Source: Myxococcales bacterium
Lineage (GTDB): Bacteria > Myxococcota_A > Polyangia > Haliangiales > Haliangiaceae
DNA length: 64,000 nt
Direction of reading: 5' to 3'
Assembly: GCA_016706545.1 (NCBI GenBank)
Contig: JADJJK010000077.1
Location: 1-64,000 of the forward strand
Shown: one piece after another, positions 27,832 to 36,751 of the stretch
How the letters are laid out: each line of letters opens with the position of its first letter
How positions within the stretch are numbered: the first letter of the stretch is position 1
Position numbers and translations under genes: made by a program
The notes under the pieces: model-generated
The model's database searches: none
What the model was told of the DNA's origin: nothing
Seen by the model: only the letters and a program-made list of their open reading frames with translations

Positions 27832-30800
27832 CTAGCGTAGCTCATCAGCGGTGAATGTGAACGGACTGCCCCCGTTGCCGTTCGTGATCCGGACGTGGCC
27901 AGAAGGCGCACCGGCCGGCTCCAGGTTGCCGAGGTTGTTGATCCGGCCGCGCAGGGCGTCGAGTAGCGCGGCGCGATCGGCTCCGAACAGTGGGTTGTCC
28001 GGGTTGGTGATGCGGATGTCGGCGGTGCGCTGGTAGCCCGCGGGCGGGATCTCCTTGCCGCTGCCGCCGAGTTGGTCGACGGCGGCCTGGAGGTTGGACA
28101 CCACCTTGTCCGGGGACGCCGAGGTCACCGTCTTCATCTGCACGGCCTCGCGTGCGGTGTGATCGACGACATCGGCCTGGCCGCTCTCTGGATCGGCAGG
28201 GTTGATTCTCCGTCCGCCGAGCGAGACGCGGTTGCCTTGACGTGCGCGGGCCACGACCTCGAGGAGCTCGTTCATCGCGCCGCGCTGGCCATTGGCGATC
28301 TCTGCGGCGATCTTTTGCAAGAAGTTGCGGAGGCTCGCGGGGTTCTCCAGGTTGCCGCCGTTGACCAGGTCGGCCACCTCAGCCTGGATGCCGAGGTTCT
28401 GAGCGATGCGCACGCAGTCCTCCGCGATGCGGGCTTCAACACCCCGCCTCACCAGGTTGTCAATCGCGCGCACTCCTTCGGGGCCATACGTCGCGCCGAG
28501 GCGGACGACTTCGGCGGGCGTGACCCCCCGCGAGAGCAGGTTGTCGGCCACGGTCGCGTCGACGTTGGAGGCGCGAAGCTGCTCGACCACGTCAGGCGCG
28601 AGGTTGTACTTGCGTGCGACCTCAGCCCACGGATCCACCACGGGAGGCGGGCGCTCGGGGATGGGCCGATTCGGATCTGCCTCTGGGTGCGCGGGATCGA
28701 CGGGCGGGTGCGCGGGATCGACGGGCGGGTGTGCGGGATCGACGGGCGGGTGCGCGGGATCGACGGGCGGGTGCGCGGGATCGACGGGCGGGTGTGCCGG
28801 ATCGACGGGCGGGTGCGCGGGATCGACGGGCGGGTGTGCCGGATCGACGGCGGTTCGCCCACGGAACCATTTCACGCCCTTCCAGGTCGCGAGGCCGGCT
28901 GTGACCAGGAAGACGAGGCCCATGCCAAATCGCTCGGTGCTCTGCGCCGTGGTCATCTCCGCGCCGAACGCGCGCTGGCCAACCAGCCCCTCGATCATGT
29001 ATGGGATGCCGGTGATGTCGGCGATGCCCAGACCAATGAGCCCGAGGCCGCGCCAGAACCCGGCGTCTTGCCCCGGGTTGTCGGCGTAGAACTCCTGGAA
29101 CCGCGCGTAGATCGCGATTCCGATGGCCCCGGCTATCAAGATGACCGCGGTGACGATCGCGGCGACGGTGGCAGACGCAATGAATAGGCCGACGATCGCA
29201 CCGACGACCCATCCGATTGCCACGCCGATCACCACGACCACCAGCGCCGACAGGATGCCAAACAGCAAGCCACCCCAAAAGTCTCCAAACGTACGCAGGA
29301 ACCACTGGCGCACGCTGTCGATCCATCCAGTGACCGCGTCCCAGGCGTCCGACAGCCAGCTTCGCTGCGCGCCGCTGGAGTTGCGCGCGTCGGCCTGGGA
29401 CTTCAATGCGTCGTAGCGATCTCCGATCTGCTGCACAGTCGACCGCGCCTCCGTCTGCGCCTTGTCGACCCACTGGTCCTGGTAGGCGAGGCCGGCGTCG
29501 ATCTTGTCGCCGATCGTCTGCGTCGCGAGTGCGACCAGCCCTCCGAGCCTGCCGGTGAACTCCTGGTGCGACTGCGTGAGCTGCTGCGTGAAGATCTGGC
29601 CGCCATCGGCCAGCGCGGCCCCCGCCTTGCCGCCTCGCTCCTCGAACGAGGTTACCGCGCCGGTCGCGACCGCCGTGAGCTTGTCAGCGATCGCGGCGCT
29701 CGCCGTCTCGGCCTGGGAGGTGTTGCGCGCCGCGAACTCAGCCATGCTGGTGGCTGCCGCCTCGCCCTCGCCGCTGAGCTCGCGCTGGGTCGTCGCGTGC
29801 ATCCCCAAGATCGCCTGGCCGATCTCCGCGCCCGCCTGATCGAGCTGGCCGCGCGCCTCCGCGGCCAGCTCGGCGACTTGCTCTGCGTCCCCGGCGTCGG
29901 CGAAGATCTCGCGAGCCTGGTGGCCTGCGGTGGCGAGCTGTTGGCATTGGTCCTCGACCTGCGTCGTCGCCTGTGCGCGGATCGCGGTGACCATATGCTC
30001 GATGTGCGTCGTCGCTGCCAGCGCCGCTCGGTCGATCGTCGCCAGCATCTCCGCCTTGCGCGCGTCGAGTGCCGCCAGCGCGTCGGTTGTCAGCGCGATG
30101 AGTGACCGCTCGGCCTGATGTGCCATCGCGTCGAGTTCGGCGGTCGCGTCTCGCTCGAGCGTGGTGAGGTGCTGCTCGTGCTCGGTGACGCACTGGCCGA
30201 CACTGTCGTTGTAGTCCGCAAGCTTGCCGTCGACCTCGGCCGCCAGCGCTGCGGCGGTGTCGTGAGCGGCCTGTACCAGCTCTCTGCCGTTGGCCTGCAC
30301 GCCCTCCACGGCGCGCTGGGAGATCTTGGTCGTCGCTTCGCGCTGCGCGTTGGCGCGCTCGGCGTCACCGCCTGCGATCGCGCCCGCGCCGCTCGCGATC
30401 GCGCGCGCTCGCTGCACTCGTGCCGCGGTCTCCGCGGTCGCGCGCTGGGCCTGGACCTGACCCGCCTCCGCGATGCCTTGCCTGGTCTGCTGCGCTGCGG
30501 CCTGCGCGTCCAAGCGCTTTGCGGCTGCCTGCTCTGCGGCCTGTGCCCGTCGCGCCTGCGCCGCTGCGCGGACCGCTGCGCGCTGGGAGGCGACGGCTGC
30601 GGTCGCGCGTGCCTTCTCGGCGGCGGCGCGGGCGATGATCGCAGCGCGCTGGGCGATGAGCGCTGGCTCGAGCCCCGCGCGCGCGGCCTGCGCCGCTGCG
30701 GTGATCCGCTGGCGCTGCAGGGCCTCATCTTCGGTGAGCAGCGTCAGCACTTGCTGCCCGGCGGCTCGTGCTTGTGCGGCGAGCGCGGCGCCGTGTGCGG

Positions 30801-32997
30801 CCAGCTCTAGGGTCGCGGATCGCACCGCCTGGCGCGCTGCCGTTCGCTCCGTGGGGCTCACAGGGGCGCCGTGGGAGCGACGAAAGGCGGGAGCCCCTGC
30901 GTCGGAACCTGCCGGTTGAGGCGCGGGGTAGAGCTGCGGTGCGGCGGCAGGTGGAGGATTGGCCACCGCGGCGCTTGGCTGGAGAGCCTCCGCGGACGGC
31001 GCTGCCGGGGTGGCCTCCGGAGCCGCCACCGAGGCTGCGTGCTTGGTGGGCTTGACGGCCGGCGTCGCCCTCTGTGGCTTCGCTGCGTTGGCTGGACTGG
31101 CGGGCGGCACGGCGGTTGTCTCGCCTCGCGCACCTCGCGCGCTCGCGGGCGGGAGTTCTCCGATGAGCGATTCGGTGGATGGCGGGCGCCCCGTGAGCTT
31201 GCCTGTACGAGCCTCGACACCACCGGAGGCGGCGGAGTCTCGAAGGCCGCTCAGCGACGGCGAGCTCGGTTGACTCACCGCGCCGCCATGGTTCGCTGCG
31301 CTTGGCCCTGGCCGCGGGCCGTCCCCGCCGACCGTGGAGGTGGTCGTTCCCATCAGCGCGTGGGCCGGCGTCCTCGTATGGCCGCGCGCGACCGACGCGC
31401 CGACCGCCTCTGCCTCTCGCTCGAGCGGATCGTCGGGCCGGCTGACCGCGAACCCTGGCCGCAACGCGATGCGGCCTTGGTAGTGCTGGACCACGTGCGT
31501 CAGCTCATGCGCCAGCAGCGCGCTTCCATCGCGCGAACTCGGATCTGGCATGCCGCCGAGGAAGAACACATGTTCGCCGATCGTGAACGCGCGCGCCCGC
31601 AGCGCCTGTGCAGCGGCGCTCGCCGTGCTGTCGTGATGCACCCGAACCCCGGAGAGATCGCATCCGAGCTCGCGCTCGAACCGCGCGCGCAGCGCCGGGG
31701 TCAACGGCTCGCCACCCGTCGGCTGCAGGGCGGACTCGACAGCTTGATCATCTGGCGACGGGCCATCTGCCCAGCGCATGACAAGGGTGGGCTGCAAGGT
31801 CTGCGCCCTGCCAGCAGGCGACCAACTCGAGGTCATGCCCGACATGGACGGACGACCTCGTGAGGCCGAAGGGGGCAGATCCGACGGCTGAGACGGTCTC
31901 TGGTCGAGATGCCTAGCGCGGGGGCCCGCGTCGCTTGCCTCCACGCGGGGCGCGCGCGCATCGCCGGCCATGCCAGCGCCGACGTGGCCTACAGAGCTAG
32001 CCCACGGGGCGTCCTCTGCTGTTCGTGCTTCGGCTTCGGCCGCGCTCGCCTGTGCGAGCAGCGCTGGCCTACCTGCAGAAGCTAGCTGACCGCGTTCGTG
32101 TTGCAGGACGTGGGTTAGCTCGTGGCGCAGCAGGCGGTCGCCCTCCGGAGTGCCCGGTGCGTACTCGCTCGCGGCAAAGTAGATATCGTGGGCGATCGTG
32201 AACGCTGTCGCGCCCAGCAGCTCGGCGGCGCGGTTTGCAATCGCGCTGGTGTGTACTCGAACCCTCGATGCAAGCTCTCCGAACTCGAGATATCCCGCCA
32301 TGTCTGCGGGCGCCGACAGCGCGCTCCCTGGGCCGTCCGAGCGGACCAGCGCGAGCACCTCCAAGAGGACATCATCCAGATCTTCTTCTTTGCGCTCGTT
32401 GGCGCCTGGCCGCAAGCGAGCGGCGAACCGAGCGGGGGGCGCGGCTGTGTTTCGCGCGTCGCGACCGGCTGCCGCCGAGGTCGAGGGGGCTTCGCCCGGG
32501 CGGTCCGCTTCAGGCCTGGCTCGACTATGTCGATGCCTATCTCGATGGATGTACAGGGCCGGGACCACCGTTGGCGGTTGCTCCTGAGCGGGACGAATCC
32601 TCGAAGCATCTTGACGTGAACTCGGCGAGTGGGCGGTCTCGTCCAGGAATCCGAACGCCTCGGACAGGCCGGCCAACGGGGCTGGCTCTGCGTCGATGGC
32701 TGGTGATGTAGCCTGGGCAGAGTGCCAGCCACGGTCACCGGCGAGAAGCCAGGCGGAGTATCCAAGGGCCACCTCCGGGGACATCGTCGCCACGCTTTCG
32801 GCGAGCGCGATCTCTCGCTCGACCCGGGTGACCTTGCAGGGTGCCTCGCTCTGCTGCGTCACCTCCTCGAGCCGAGGGTCGTTGTCAGCGATGTTGCGAC
32901 GTCCGCGGGCTAGTCCTTCGAATTCGGTGTCACTTCTCCCGAAGCGCGCTTCGGGCACTGCAGCGCGGCGGCGCGCGCGCTCTTCTTCTTGCTCCAC
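27832..32997 (-). CDS. Giant polymorphic toxin: two DUF4157 domains, coiled coil, membrane hairpin, repeats, nuclease-like tip
   Basis: The protein has 1,721 residues from a GTG at 32997. Residues ~220-310 and ~430-520 are DUF4157 (eCIS core) domains, each with a metallopeptidase-like HELTH (292-296 and 497-501), VRVHxS/VRVHHDS and FTI segments. A disordered Pro/Ala linker (~520-700) precedes an Ala/Gln-rich coiled coil (~715-1190). Residues ~1241-1298 are strongly hydrophobic (ALVVVVIGVAIGWVVGAIVG, then a second stretch), like two or more membrane helices. Eight VDPAHPP repeats (~1383-1437) lead to a helical region and a C-terminal domain with QADVVDH (Asp1609, Asp1612) and EAVQMKTV (Glu1617, Gln1620, Lys1622). 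That spacing fits the QxK variant of the PD-(D/E)XK nuclease core, as in Mrr-type enzymes; this is inference. No signal peptide. The order suggests an exported or injected effector whose tip reaches a target cell and cuts nucleic acid. Confidence 0.8.
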   Translation of the reverse strand: MEQEEERARRRAAVPEARFGRSDTEFEGLARGRRNIADNDPRLEEVTQQSEAPCKVTRVEREIALAESVATMSPEVALGYSAWLLAGDRGWHSAQATSPAIDAEPAPLAGLSEAFGFLDETAHSPSSRQDASRIRPAQEQPPTVVPALYIHRDRHRHSRARPEADRPGEAPSTSAAAGRDARNTAAPPARFAARLRPGANERKEEDLDDVLLEVLALVRSDGPGSALSAPADMAGYLEFGELASRVRVHTSAIANRAAELLGATAFTIAHDIYFAASEYAPGTPEGDRLLRHELTHVLQHERGQLASAGRPALLAQASAAEAEARTAEDAPWASSVGHVGAGMAGDARAPRVEASDAGPRARHLDQRPSQPSDLPPSASRGRPSMSGMTSSWSPAGRAQTLQPTLVMRWADGPSPDDQAVESALQPTGGEPLTPALRARFERELGCDLSGVRVHHDSTASAAAQALRARAFTIGEHVFFLGGMPDPSSRDGSALLAHELTHVVQHYQGRIALRPGFAVSRPDDPLEREAEAVGASVARGHTRTPAHALMGTTTSTVGGDGPRPGPSAANHGGAVSQPSSPSLSGLRDSAASGGVEARTGKLTGRPPSTESLIGELPPASARGARGETTAVPPASPANAAKPQRATPAVKPTKHAASVAAPEATPAAPSAEALQPSAAVANPPPAAAPQLYPAPQPAGSDAGAPAFRRSHGAPVSPTERTAARQAVRSATLELAAHGAALAAQARAAGQQVLTLLTEDEALQRQRITAAAQAARAGLEPALIAQRAAIIARAAAEKARATAAVASQRAAVRAAAQARRAQAAEQAAAKRLDAQAAAQQTRQGIAEAGQVQAQRATAETAARVQRARAIASGAGAIAGGDAERANAQREATTKISQRAVEGVQANGRELVQAAHDTAAALAAEVDGKLADYNDSVGQCVTEHEQHLTTLERDATAELDAMAHQAERSLIALTTDALAALDARKAEMLATIDRAALAATTHIEHMVTAIRAQATTQVEDQCQQLATAGHQAREIFADAGDAEQVAELAAEARGQLDQAGAEIGQAILGMHATTQRELSGEGEAAATSMAEFAARNTSQAETASAAIADKLTAVATGAVTSFEERGGKAGAALADGGQIFTQQLTQSHQEFTGRLGGLVALATQTIGDKIDAGLAYQDQWVDKAQTEARSTVQQIGDRYDALKSQADARNSSGAQRSWLSDAWDAVTGWIDSVRQWFLRTFGDFWGGLLFGILSALVVVVIGVAIGWVVGAIVGLFIASATVAAIVTAVILIAGAIGIAIYARFQEFYADNPGQDAGFWRGLGLIGLGIADITGIPYMIEGLVGQRAFGAEMTTAQSTERFGMGLVFLVTAGLATWKGVKWFRGRTAVDPAHPPVDPAHPPVDPAHPPVDPAHPPVDPAHPPVDPAHPPVDPAHPPVDPAHPEADPNRPIPERPPPVVDPWAEVARKYNLAPDVVEQLRASNVDATVADNLLSRGVTPAEVVRLGATYGPEGVRAIDNLVRRGVEARIAEDCVRIAQNLGIQAEVADLVNGGNLENPASLRNFLQKIAAEIANGQRGAMNELLEVVARARQGNRVSLGGRRINPADPESGQADVVDHTAREAVQMKTVTSASPDKVVSNLQAAVDQLGGSGKEIPPAGYQRTADIRITNPDNPLFGADRAALLDALRGRINNLGNLEPAGAPSGHVRITNGNGGSPFTFTADELR
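28685..28852 (-). repeat. 21-bp tandem repeat encoding VDPAHPP in the toxin
   Basis: Eight 21-bp units run in frame, each encoding Val-Asp-Pro-Ala-His-Pro-Pro. The units are nearly identical, with scattered single-base changes (CGC/TGC/TGT) that are mostly silent. The array joins the hydrophobic segment to the toxic C-terminal region and probably forms a stiff, Pro-rich stalk. High identity implies recent expansion. Confidence 0.95.
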
Positions 32998-33177
32998 ACC
33001 GTTGGCGTGGCCGCCACCCTACCCAACCCGCACCGCGCCGTTCCTTCACTCGAGCATCATAGTTGGGTCAGTCGTTGAAGTCACCCGGCGGCGACACCTG
33101 GGTTGTCACCTCCGATGGGCACCGACGGTATCCTGCACGCGACCTGGCAGCCGGCGGCGCCGTCGAGGCCCGCCGGG

Positions 33178-33660
33178 TCACGGCGCGGTGAGCTGGCGAT
33201 CGAGGTTGCGGGCGGCGCGGCCAAGGATGCTGCGCAGCAGGGGGCGCAGGAGCGGGGTGGCGAGCTTGCCGACGCCGCGCGGCGACGAGCCCATGGTCCA
33301 TCGGAGCTGCGTGCCGGCGCCCTCCGGCTCGAGGCGATAGTCCTCGCCGAGCTGGTGGATCATGGGCGAGGTGGTGGCGGTGATGGTGAAGGCGAAGCGG
33401 TGGGGTGGTTCCCACGCGATGAAGCGCTCGCGAAAGCGGCCCAGGGCTCGCAAGGCGACCTCGCGCTCGTGGCCAAGGCCCCCGGTGGCGCCGTCGAGCC
33501 ACCGGGCGTGGGTCATGGTGGGAAACCAGCGCGTCCAGCCCGCGGCGTCCGCCAGCGCCGCGAACACGCGGGGCGGCGGGGCCGCAAACGACACGCGCAG
33601 CTCGATACGGGTGGGGGCGTGCTCGATCCAGTCGAGGTCACAGGGGGAGAGGTCGCGCAT
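33178..33660 (-). CDS. SRPBCC-fold (START-like) ligand-binding protein
   Basis: The protein has 160 residues, starting MRDLSPCDLDWIEHAPTRIE. The layout is that of polyketide cyclase/dehydrase-type SRPBCC proteins: an early beta strand, AAPPPRVFAALADAAGWTRWF (helix after the first strand), a run of strands including REVALRALGRFRERFIAW, then TQLRWTMGSS and a long C-terminal helix (LLRPLLRSILGRAARNLDRQL). Such proteins bind hydrophobic ligands in a deep cavity; the ligand here is unknown. It lies 180 bp upstream of the toxin gene on the same strand and is divergent from the response regulator. GC content is high and matches the core genome, so I place it outside the island. Confidence 0.8.
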   Translation of the reverse strand: MRDLSPCDLDWIEHAPTRIELRVSFAAPPPRVFAALADAAGWTRWFPTMTHARWLDGATGGLGHEREVALRALGRFRERFIAWEPPHRFAFTITATTSPMIHQLGEDYRLEPEGAGTQLRWTMGSSPRGVGKLATPLLRPLLRSILGRAARNLDRQLTAP

Positions 33661-33767
33661 GCGGCATGGTAGCCGCGGCGGCGCGGCGAAGGCAGCCGGC
33701 GGGCAGCCAAGGTGCTTACATGGCTCTTACGCCACGAGCGGCGGGACCGTGGCACAATGCAGGGGTC

Positions 33768-34490
33768 GTGCGCATCCTGCTGGTCGAAGACGAACCGTCG
33801 CTGCGCGAAGGCGTGGTGGACTTGCTCACGGGCGATGGTCACCAGGTCATCGCCTGCGCAGACGGGCTGTCGGCGGTGGAGGTGGGGCTGCGCGAGGTGT
33901 TCGAGCTGGTGCTGCTGGACCTGATGCTGCCCAAGCTCGATGGGATGGAGGTGTGCCGGCGGCTGCGCGCGGCGCGGCCGGGGCTGCCCATCCTGATGCT
34001 GACGGCGCGAGGATCCGAGGACGACAAGGTCCGCGGCCTGACGGAGGGCGCAGACGACTACGTGACCAAGCCGTTCTCGGCGCGGGAGCTGCTGGCGCGG
34101 GTGCGGGCGCTGGGCCGGCGGGCGCCGGCCAGCGAGACGCTGGATGAGCTCACGCTCGACGGGGTGCATCTCGATCTGCTGCGCATGGCGGTGTCTCGCC
34201 AGGGGCAGACGGCCGCCCTGACCCCGCGCGAGGTGGGCATCTTGCGCTGGCTGTACCGGCACCGCGAGCGCGTGGTGCCGCGGTCCGAGCTGCTCGAGCA
34301 GGTGTTTGGGCAGCGCGGCGACCTGCAGACGCGGGCGGTGGACATGGCCATCGCGGTGCTGCGCAAGAAGGTGGAGCCAGATCCGGCGCTGCCGAGGATC
34401 ATCATCTCCGTCAAGGGCGCGGGCTACGCCTGGGGCGCGCTGGACAAGCCCGGCGAAGGCGCCGCGCTGCAAGGTCCCCATGGGCCGTAG
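33768..34490 (+). CDS. OmpR/PhoB-family response regulator
   Basis: The protein has 240 residues from the GTG at 33768, chosen because VRILLVEDEPSLREG is the normal receiver start; longer in-frame options lack domain content. The receiver domain shows the acidic pair in VEDE, phospho-acceptor Asp51 in VLLDLMLPKLDG, Thr in MLTARG, and Lys101 in VTKPFSARELLARV. The C-terminal winged helix has LTPREVGILRWLYRHRERVV, RSELLEQVFG, and the wing RIIISVKGAGYAW. It should bind DNA as a phosphorylation-dependent dimer. The cognate kinase gene begins 34 bp downstream. Confidence 0.95.
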   Translation: MRILLVEDEPSLREGVVDLLTGDGHQVIACADGLSAVEVGLREVFELVLLDLMLPKLDGMEVCRRLRAARPGLPILMLTARGSEDDKVRGLTEGADDYVTKPFSARELLARVRALGRRAPASETLDELTLDGVHLDLLRMAVSRQGQTAALTPREVGILRWLYRHRERVVPRSELLEQVFGQRGDLQTRAVDMAIAVLRKKVEPDPALPRIIISVKGAGYAWGALDKPGEGAALQGPHGP

Positions 34491-34523
34491 CGCAGCCAGC
34501 GGCGGCGCGCCGAAGGAGGCGCG

Positions 34524-36563
34524 GTGAGCGGGCGGCGCAGCGGGTCGCGGCGGCGTGGCTCCCCGGGGCGGACGGCGCTGGCGGCGGTGGTGGTGCTCGG
34601 CATCGTGGGCAGCTTGCTGCTCGGCTGGTACGTGGCCGGCGCGGCGGACGCGAGGACGCGGGCGGCGGCGGCGCGGCAACGGCCGCTGCAGGAGCTGCGC
34701 GCGCAGACCGAGGCCATCGCCGACGAGCTGCGCCGCGATCTGGACGAGGTGCTGCGGCGCGAATCGCAGCGGCCGTACTACCATTACAGCAACCTGTTTC
34801 GCGATCCGCGCAGCACCAGCGCGGGGCTCTCGCTCTCGCCCTCCCCGCTCGCGAGCGGGCCCAGCGAGCCGCTGGTGGCGGAGCACTTCCAGATCGACAG
34901 CCGCGGCGTGGTCTCGCTGCCGACGATCAACGACGACGAGCCGGAGCTGTCCAACCGGGCGCGGCTGGCGGAGCACGTCGCCACGCGGTCCAAGCTGGCG
35001 GCGGCGCAGGCGCTGCTGCGGCAGCGCGCGCTCGGCGAGGGGACCGCGGTCGCGATAGCCAGCAGGTCGAGCGGCGCGAGGAGCGCGGCCGGCGACGCGG
35101 ACTCGAACGCCGATTCGAACGCGGATTCCGCTGCCGATTCGAACGCCGACTCCGCTGCCGATTCGAACGCGGAGCCCAACGCCGAGCTAAACCAGGAGCC
35201 GAGGGCAAAGCCCGATGACCTCGGCGAATGGCGAGGGCAGGCCCCCGACCCACGGGGCGCCGAGCTGCGGAAGATGAACCAGATGAACGAGAGCGGCAAG
35301 AAGCCCGCGCCGCGGGCAAAGGCCGCGACCAAGGTCGAGCAGCTCGATCCGGAGATCTACGCGCAGAACGCCGCGCCGTCGCAGGTGTACCAGAACATCG
35401 TCGGGCAGCAGCGCAAGCAGGCCGCGCCGCCCGTGCCCGTGCCCTCGGCGAGCGCGCTGTCGAAGCTGTCGCGAGGGCAGGTCACCATCGTGGCGTCGGC
35501 GCTGGCCTGGCACGCGGTGGCGCTGGACGCGGAGCCGACGCTCGTGGCGATGCGCGAGGTGTCCACCCCGGACGGCATGCTGGTGCAAGGGCTGGTGGTC
35601 GACCGGCAGGAGCTGCGCCGCTGGCTCGAAGAGCGCGACTCGCCGACCGCCGGCGAGGTCCTGCTGGTGGCGCGACCGCCGGGGGCGGCCGCGGGTGACG
35701 ACGTCCCGCTCATCGCGCCGTGGTCGCTGGCCGCGGTGGTGCAACCGCGCGCGCTGGCGGCGGCGGCGGCGGACGCGGCGGGCATCGAGCGAGGGTTTCT
35801 CTGGCGCTTCCTCGCCGGCGCGCTGGGGGCGCTGGCGGCGGGGGCATTCCTGGTGTGGCTGATGGCCAGCGCCGAGCGGCTGGCGCGCGAGCGCAGCCAG
35901 TTCGCGGCGGCGGCGGCGCACGAGCTGCGCACGCCGCTGGCCGGGCTGCAGCTCTACGGCGACATGCTGGCCGACGGGCTGGGCGATCCGAAGAAGGCGC
36001 GCGACTACGCGCGGCGGCTCAGCGAGGAGGCGGCGCGGCTCGGTCGGGTGGTGGCCAACGTGCTGGGCTTCTCGCAGCTCGAGCGCGGCAACCTGGCGTT
36101 GTCGCCGACCGAGGGCGATCTGGCCGCGGTGCTGCGCGAGCTGGTGAGCCGCACCGAGCCCACGCTCGAACGCGCAGGCGCCTTCCTGGAGCTGGTGGTG
36201 CCGGCGGCGCTGCCGGCGCGCTTCGATCGCGACGCGGTGCTGCGCATCGTGGGCAACCTGCTCGACAACGCGGAGAAGTATGGGCGCGGCGCCCACGACC
36301 GGACGATCACGTTGGCGGCGGTGGCGCTACCCGGTCAGGAGGCGGTGGAGCTGGTGGTCACCGACCGAGGTCCTGGCATCCCCGGCGAGCTGGCGCGCCG
36401 CCTGTTTCGCCCGTTCTCGCGGGCGGCGGGCGACGACCACCCAGCCGGGCTGGGGCTTGGCCTGGCGCTGTCCCACTCGCTGGCCGAGGCGATGGGCGGC
36501 TCCTTGCGCTATCGCCGGCGCGAGGGCGACACCGACTTCGTGCTGCGCCTGCCTGCGCCTTGA
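34524..36563 (+). CDS. Membrane sensor histidine kinase, partner of the response regulator
   Basis: The GTG at 34524 follows GAAGGAGGC, a strong ribosome binding site. The protein has 679 residues. The first helix is ALAAVVVLGIVGSLLLGWY (~17-38). A large periplasmic region includes an imperfect DSNADSAA-type repeat (residues ~190-220) and a long polar linker. A second membrane helix lies at ~435-450. The kinase core has the H-box AAAHELRTPLAGLQLYGDM with phospho-acceptor His466, the N-box NLLDNAEKYG, the G1 box DRGPGIPG, and the G2 box GLGLGLAL. The central region is not a known sensor fold, so the signal cannot be predicted. It is cotranscribed with the upstream regulator. Confidence 0.93.
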   Translation: MSGRRSGSRRRGSPGRTALAAVVVLGIVGSLLLGWYVAGAADARTRAAAARQRPLQELRAQTEAIADELRRDLDEVLRRESQRPYYHYSNLFRDPRSTSAGLSLSPSPLASGPSEPLVAEHFQIDSRGVVSLPTINDDEPELSNRARLAEHVATRSKLAAAQALLRQRALGEGTAVAIASRSSGARSAAGDADSNADSNADSAADSNADSAADSNAEPNAELNQEPRAKPDDLGEWRGQAPDPRGAELRKMNQMNESGKKPAPRAKAATKVEQLDPEIYAQNAAPSQVYQNIVGQQRKQAAPPVPVPSASALSKLSRGQVTIVASALAWHAVALDAEPTLVAMREVSTPDGMLVQGLVVDRQELRRWLEERDSPTAGEVLLVARPPGAAAGDDVPLIAPWSLAAVVQPRALAAAAADAAGIERGFLWRFLAGALGALAAGAFLVWLMASAERLARERSQFAAAAAHELRTPLAGLQLYGDMLADGLGDPKKARDYARRLSEEAARLGRVVANVLGFSQLERGNLALSPTEGDLAAVLRELVSRTEPTLERAGAFLELVVPAALPARFDRDAVLRIVGNLLDNAEKYGRGAHDRTITLAAVALPGQEAVELVVTDRGPGIPGELARRLFRPFSRAAGDDHPAGLGLGLALSHSLAEAMGGSLRYRRREGDTDFVLRLPAP

Positions 36564-36751
36564 GCCTTGGGGCTGCGTGCGCCGCGGATTCTGCGAGCGT
36601 CGAGACGAAAAAAGAGGGCGGCGCAGGTGTGCGTGGCGAGTGCAGATCCCCCGCGTGACTCATCGTGTCAGAGCCTGAGGCTGGTTCATGTCCAAATCGT
36701 GACCGAGAAACCCCTCGGCGAGGCGCCGCGGCCAAGGTACCGTGGCCACCC

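Noticed and set aside
27019..32997. A complete contractile injection system
   Set aside because: DUF4157 is associated with such systems, but no tube, sheath, baseplate, spike or AAA ATPase gene is in the window.
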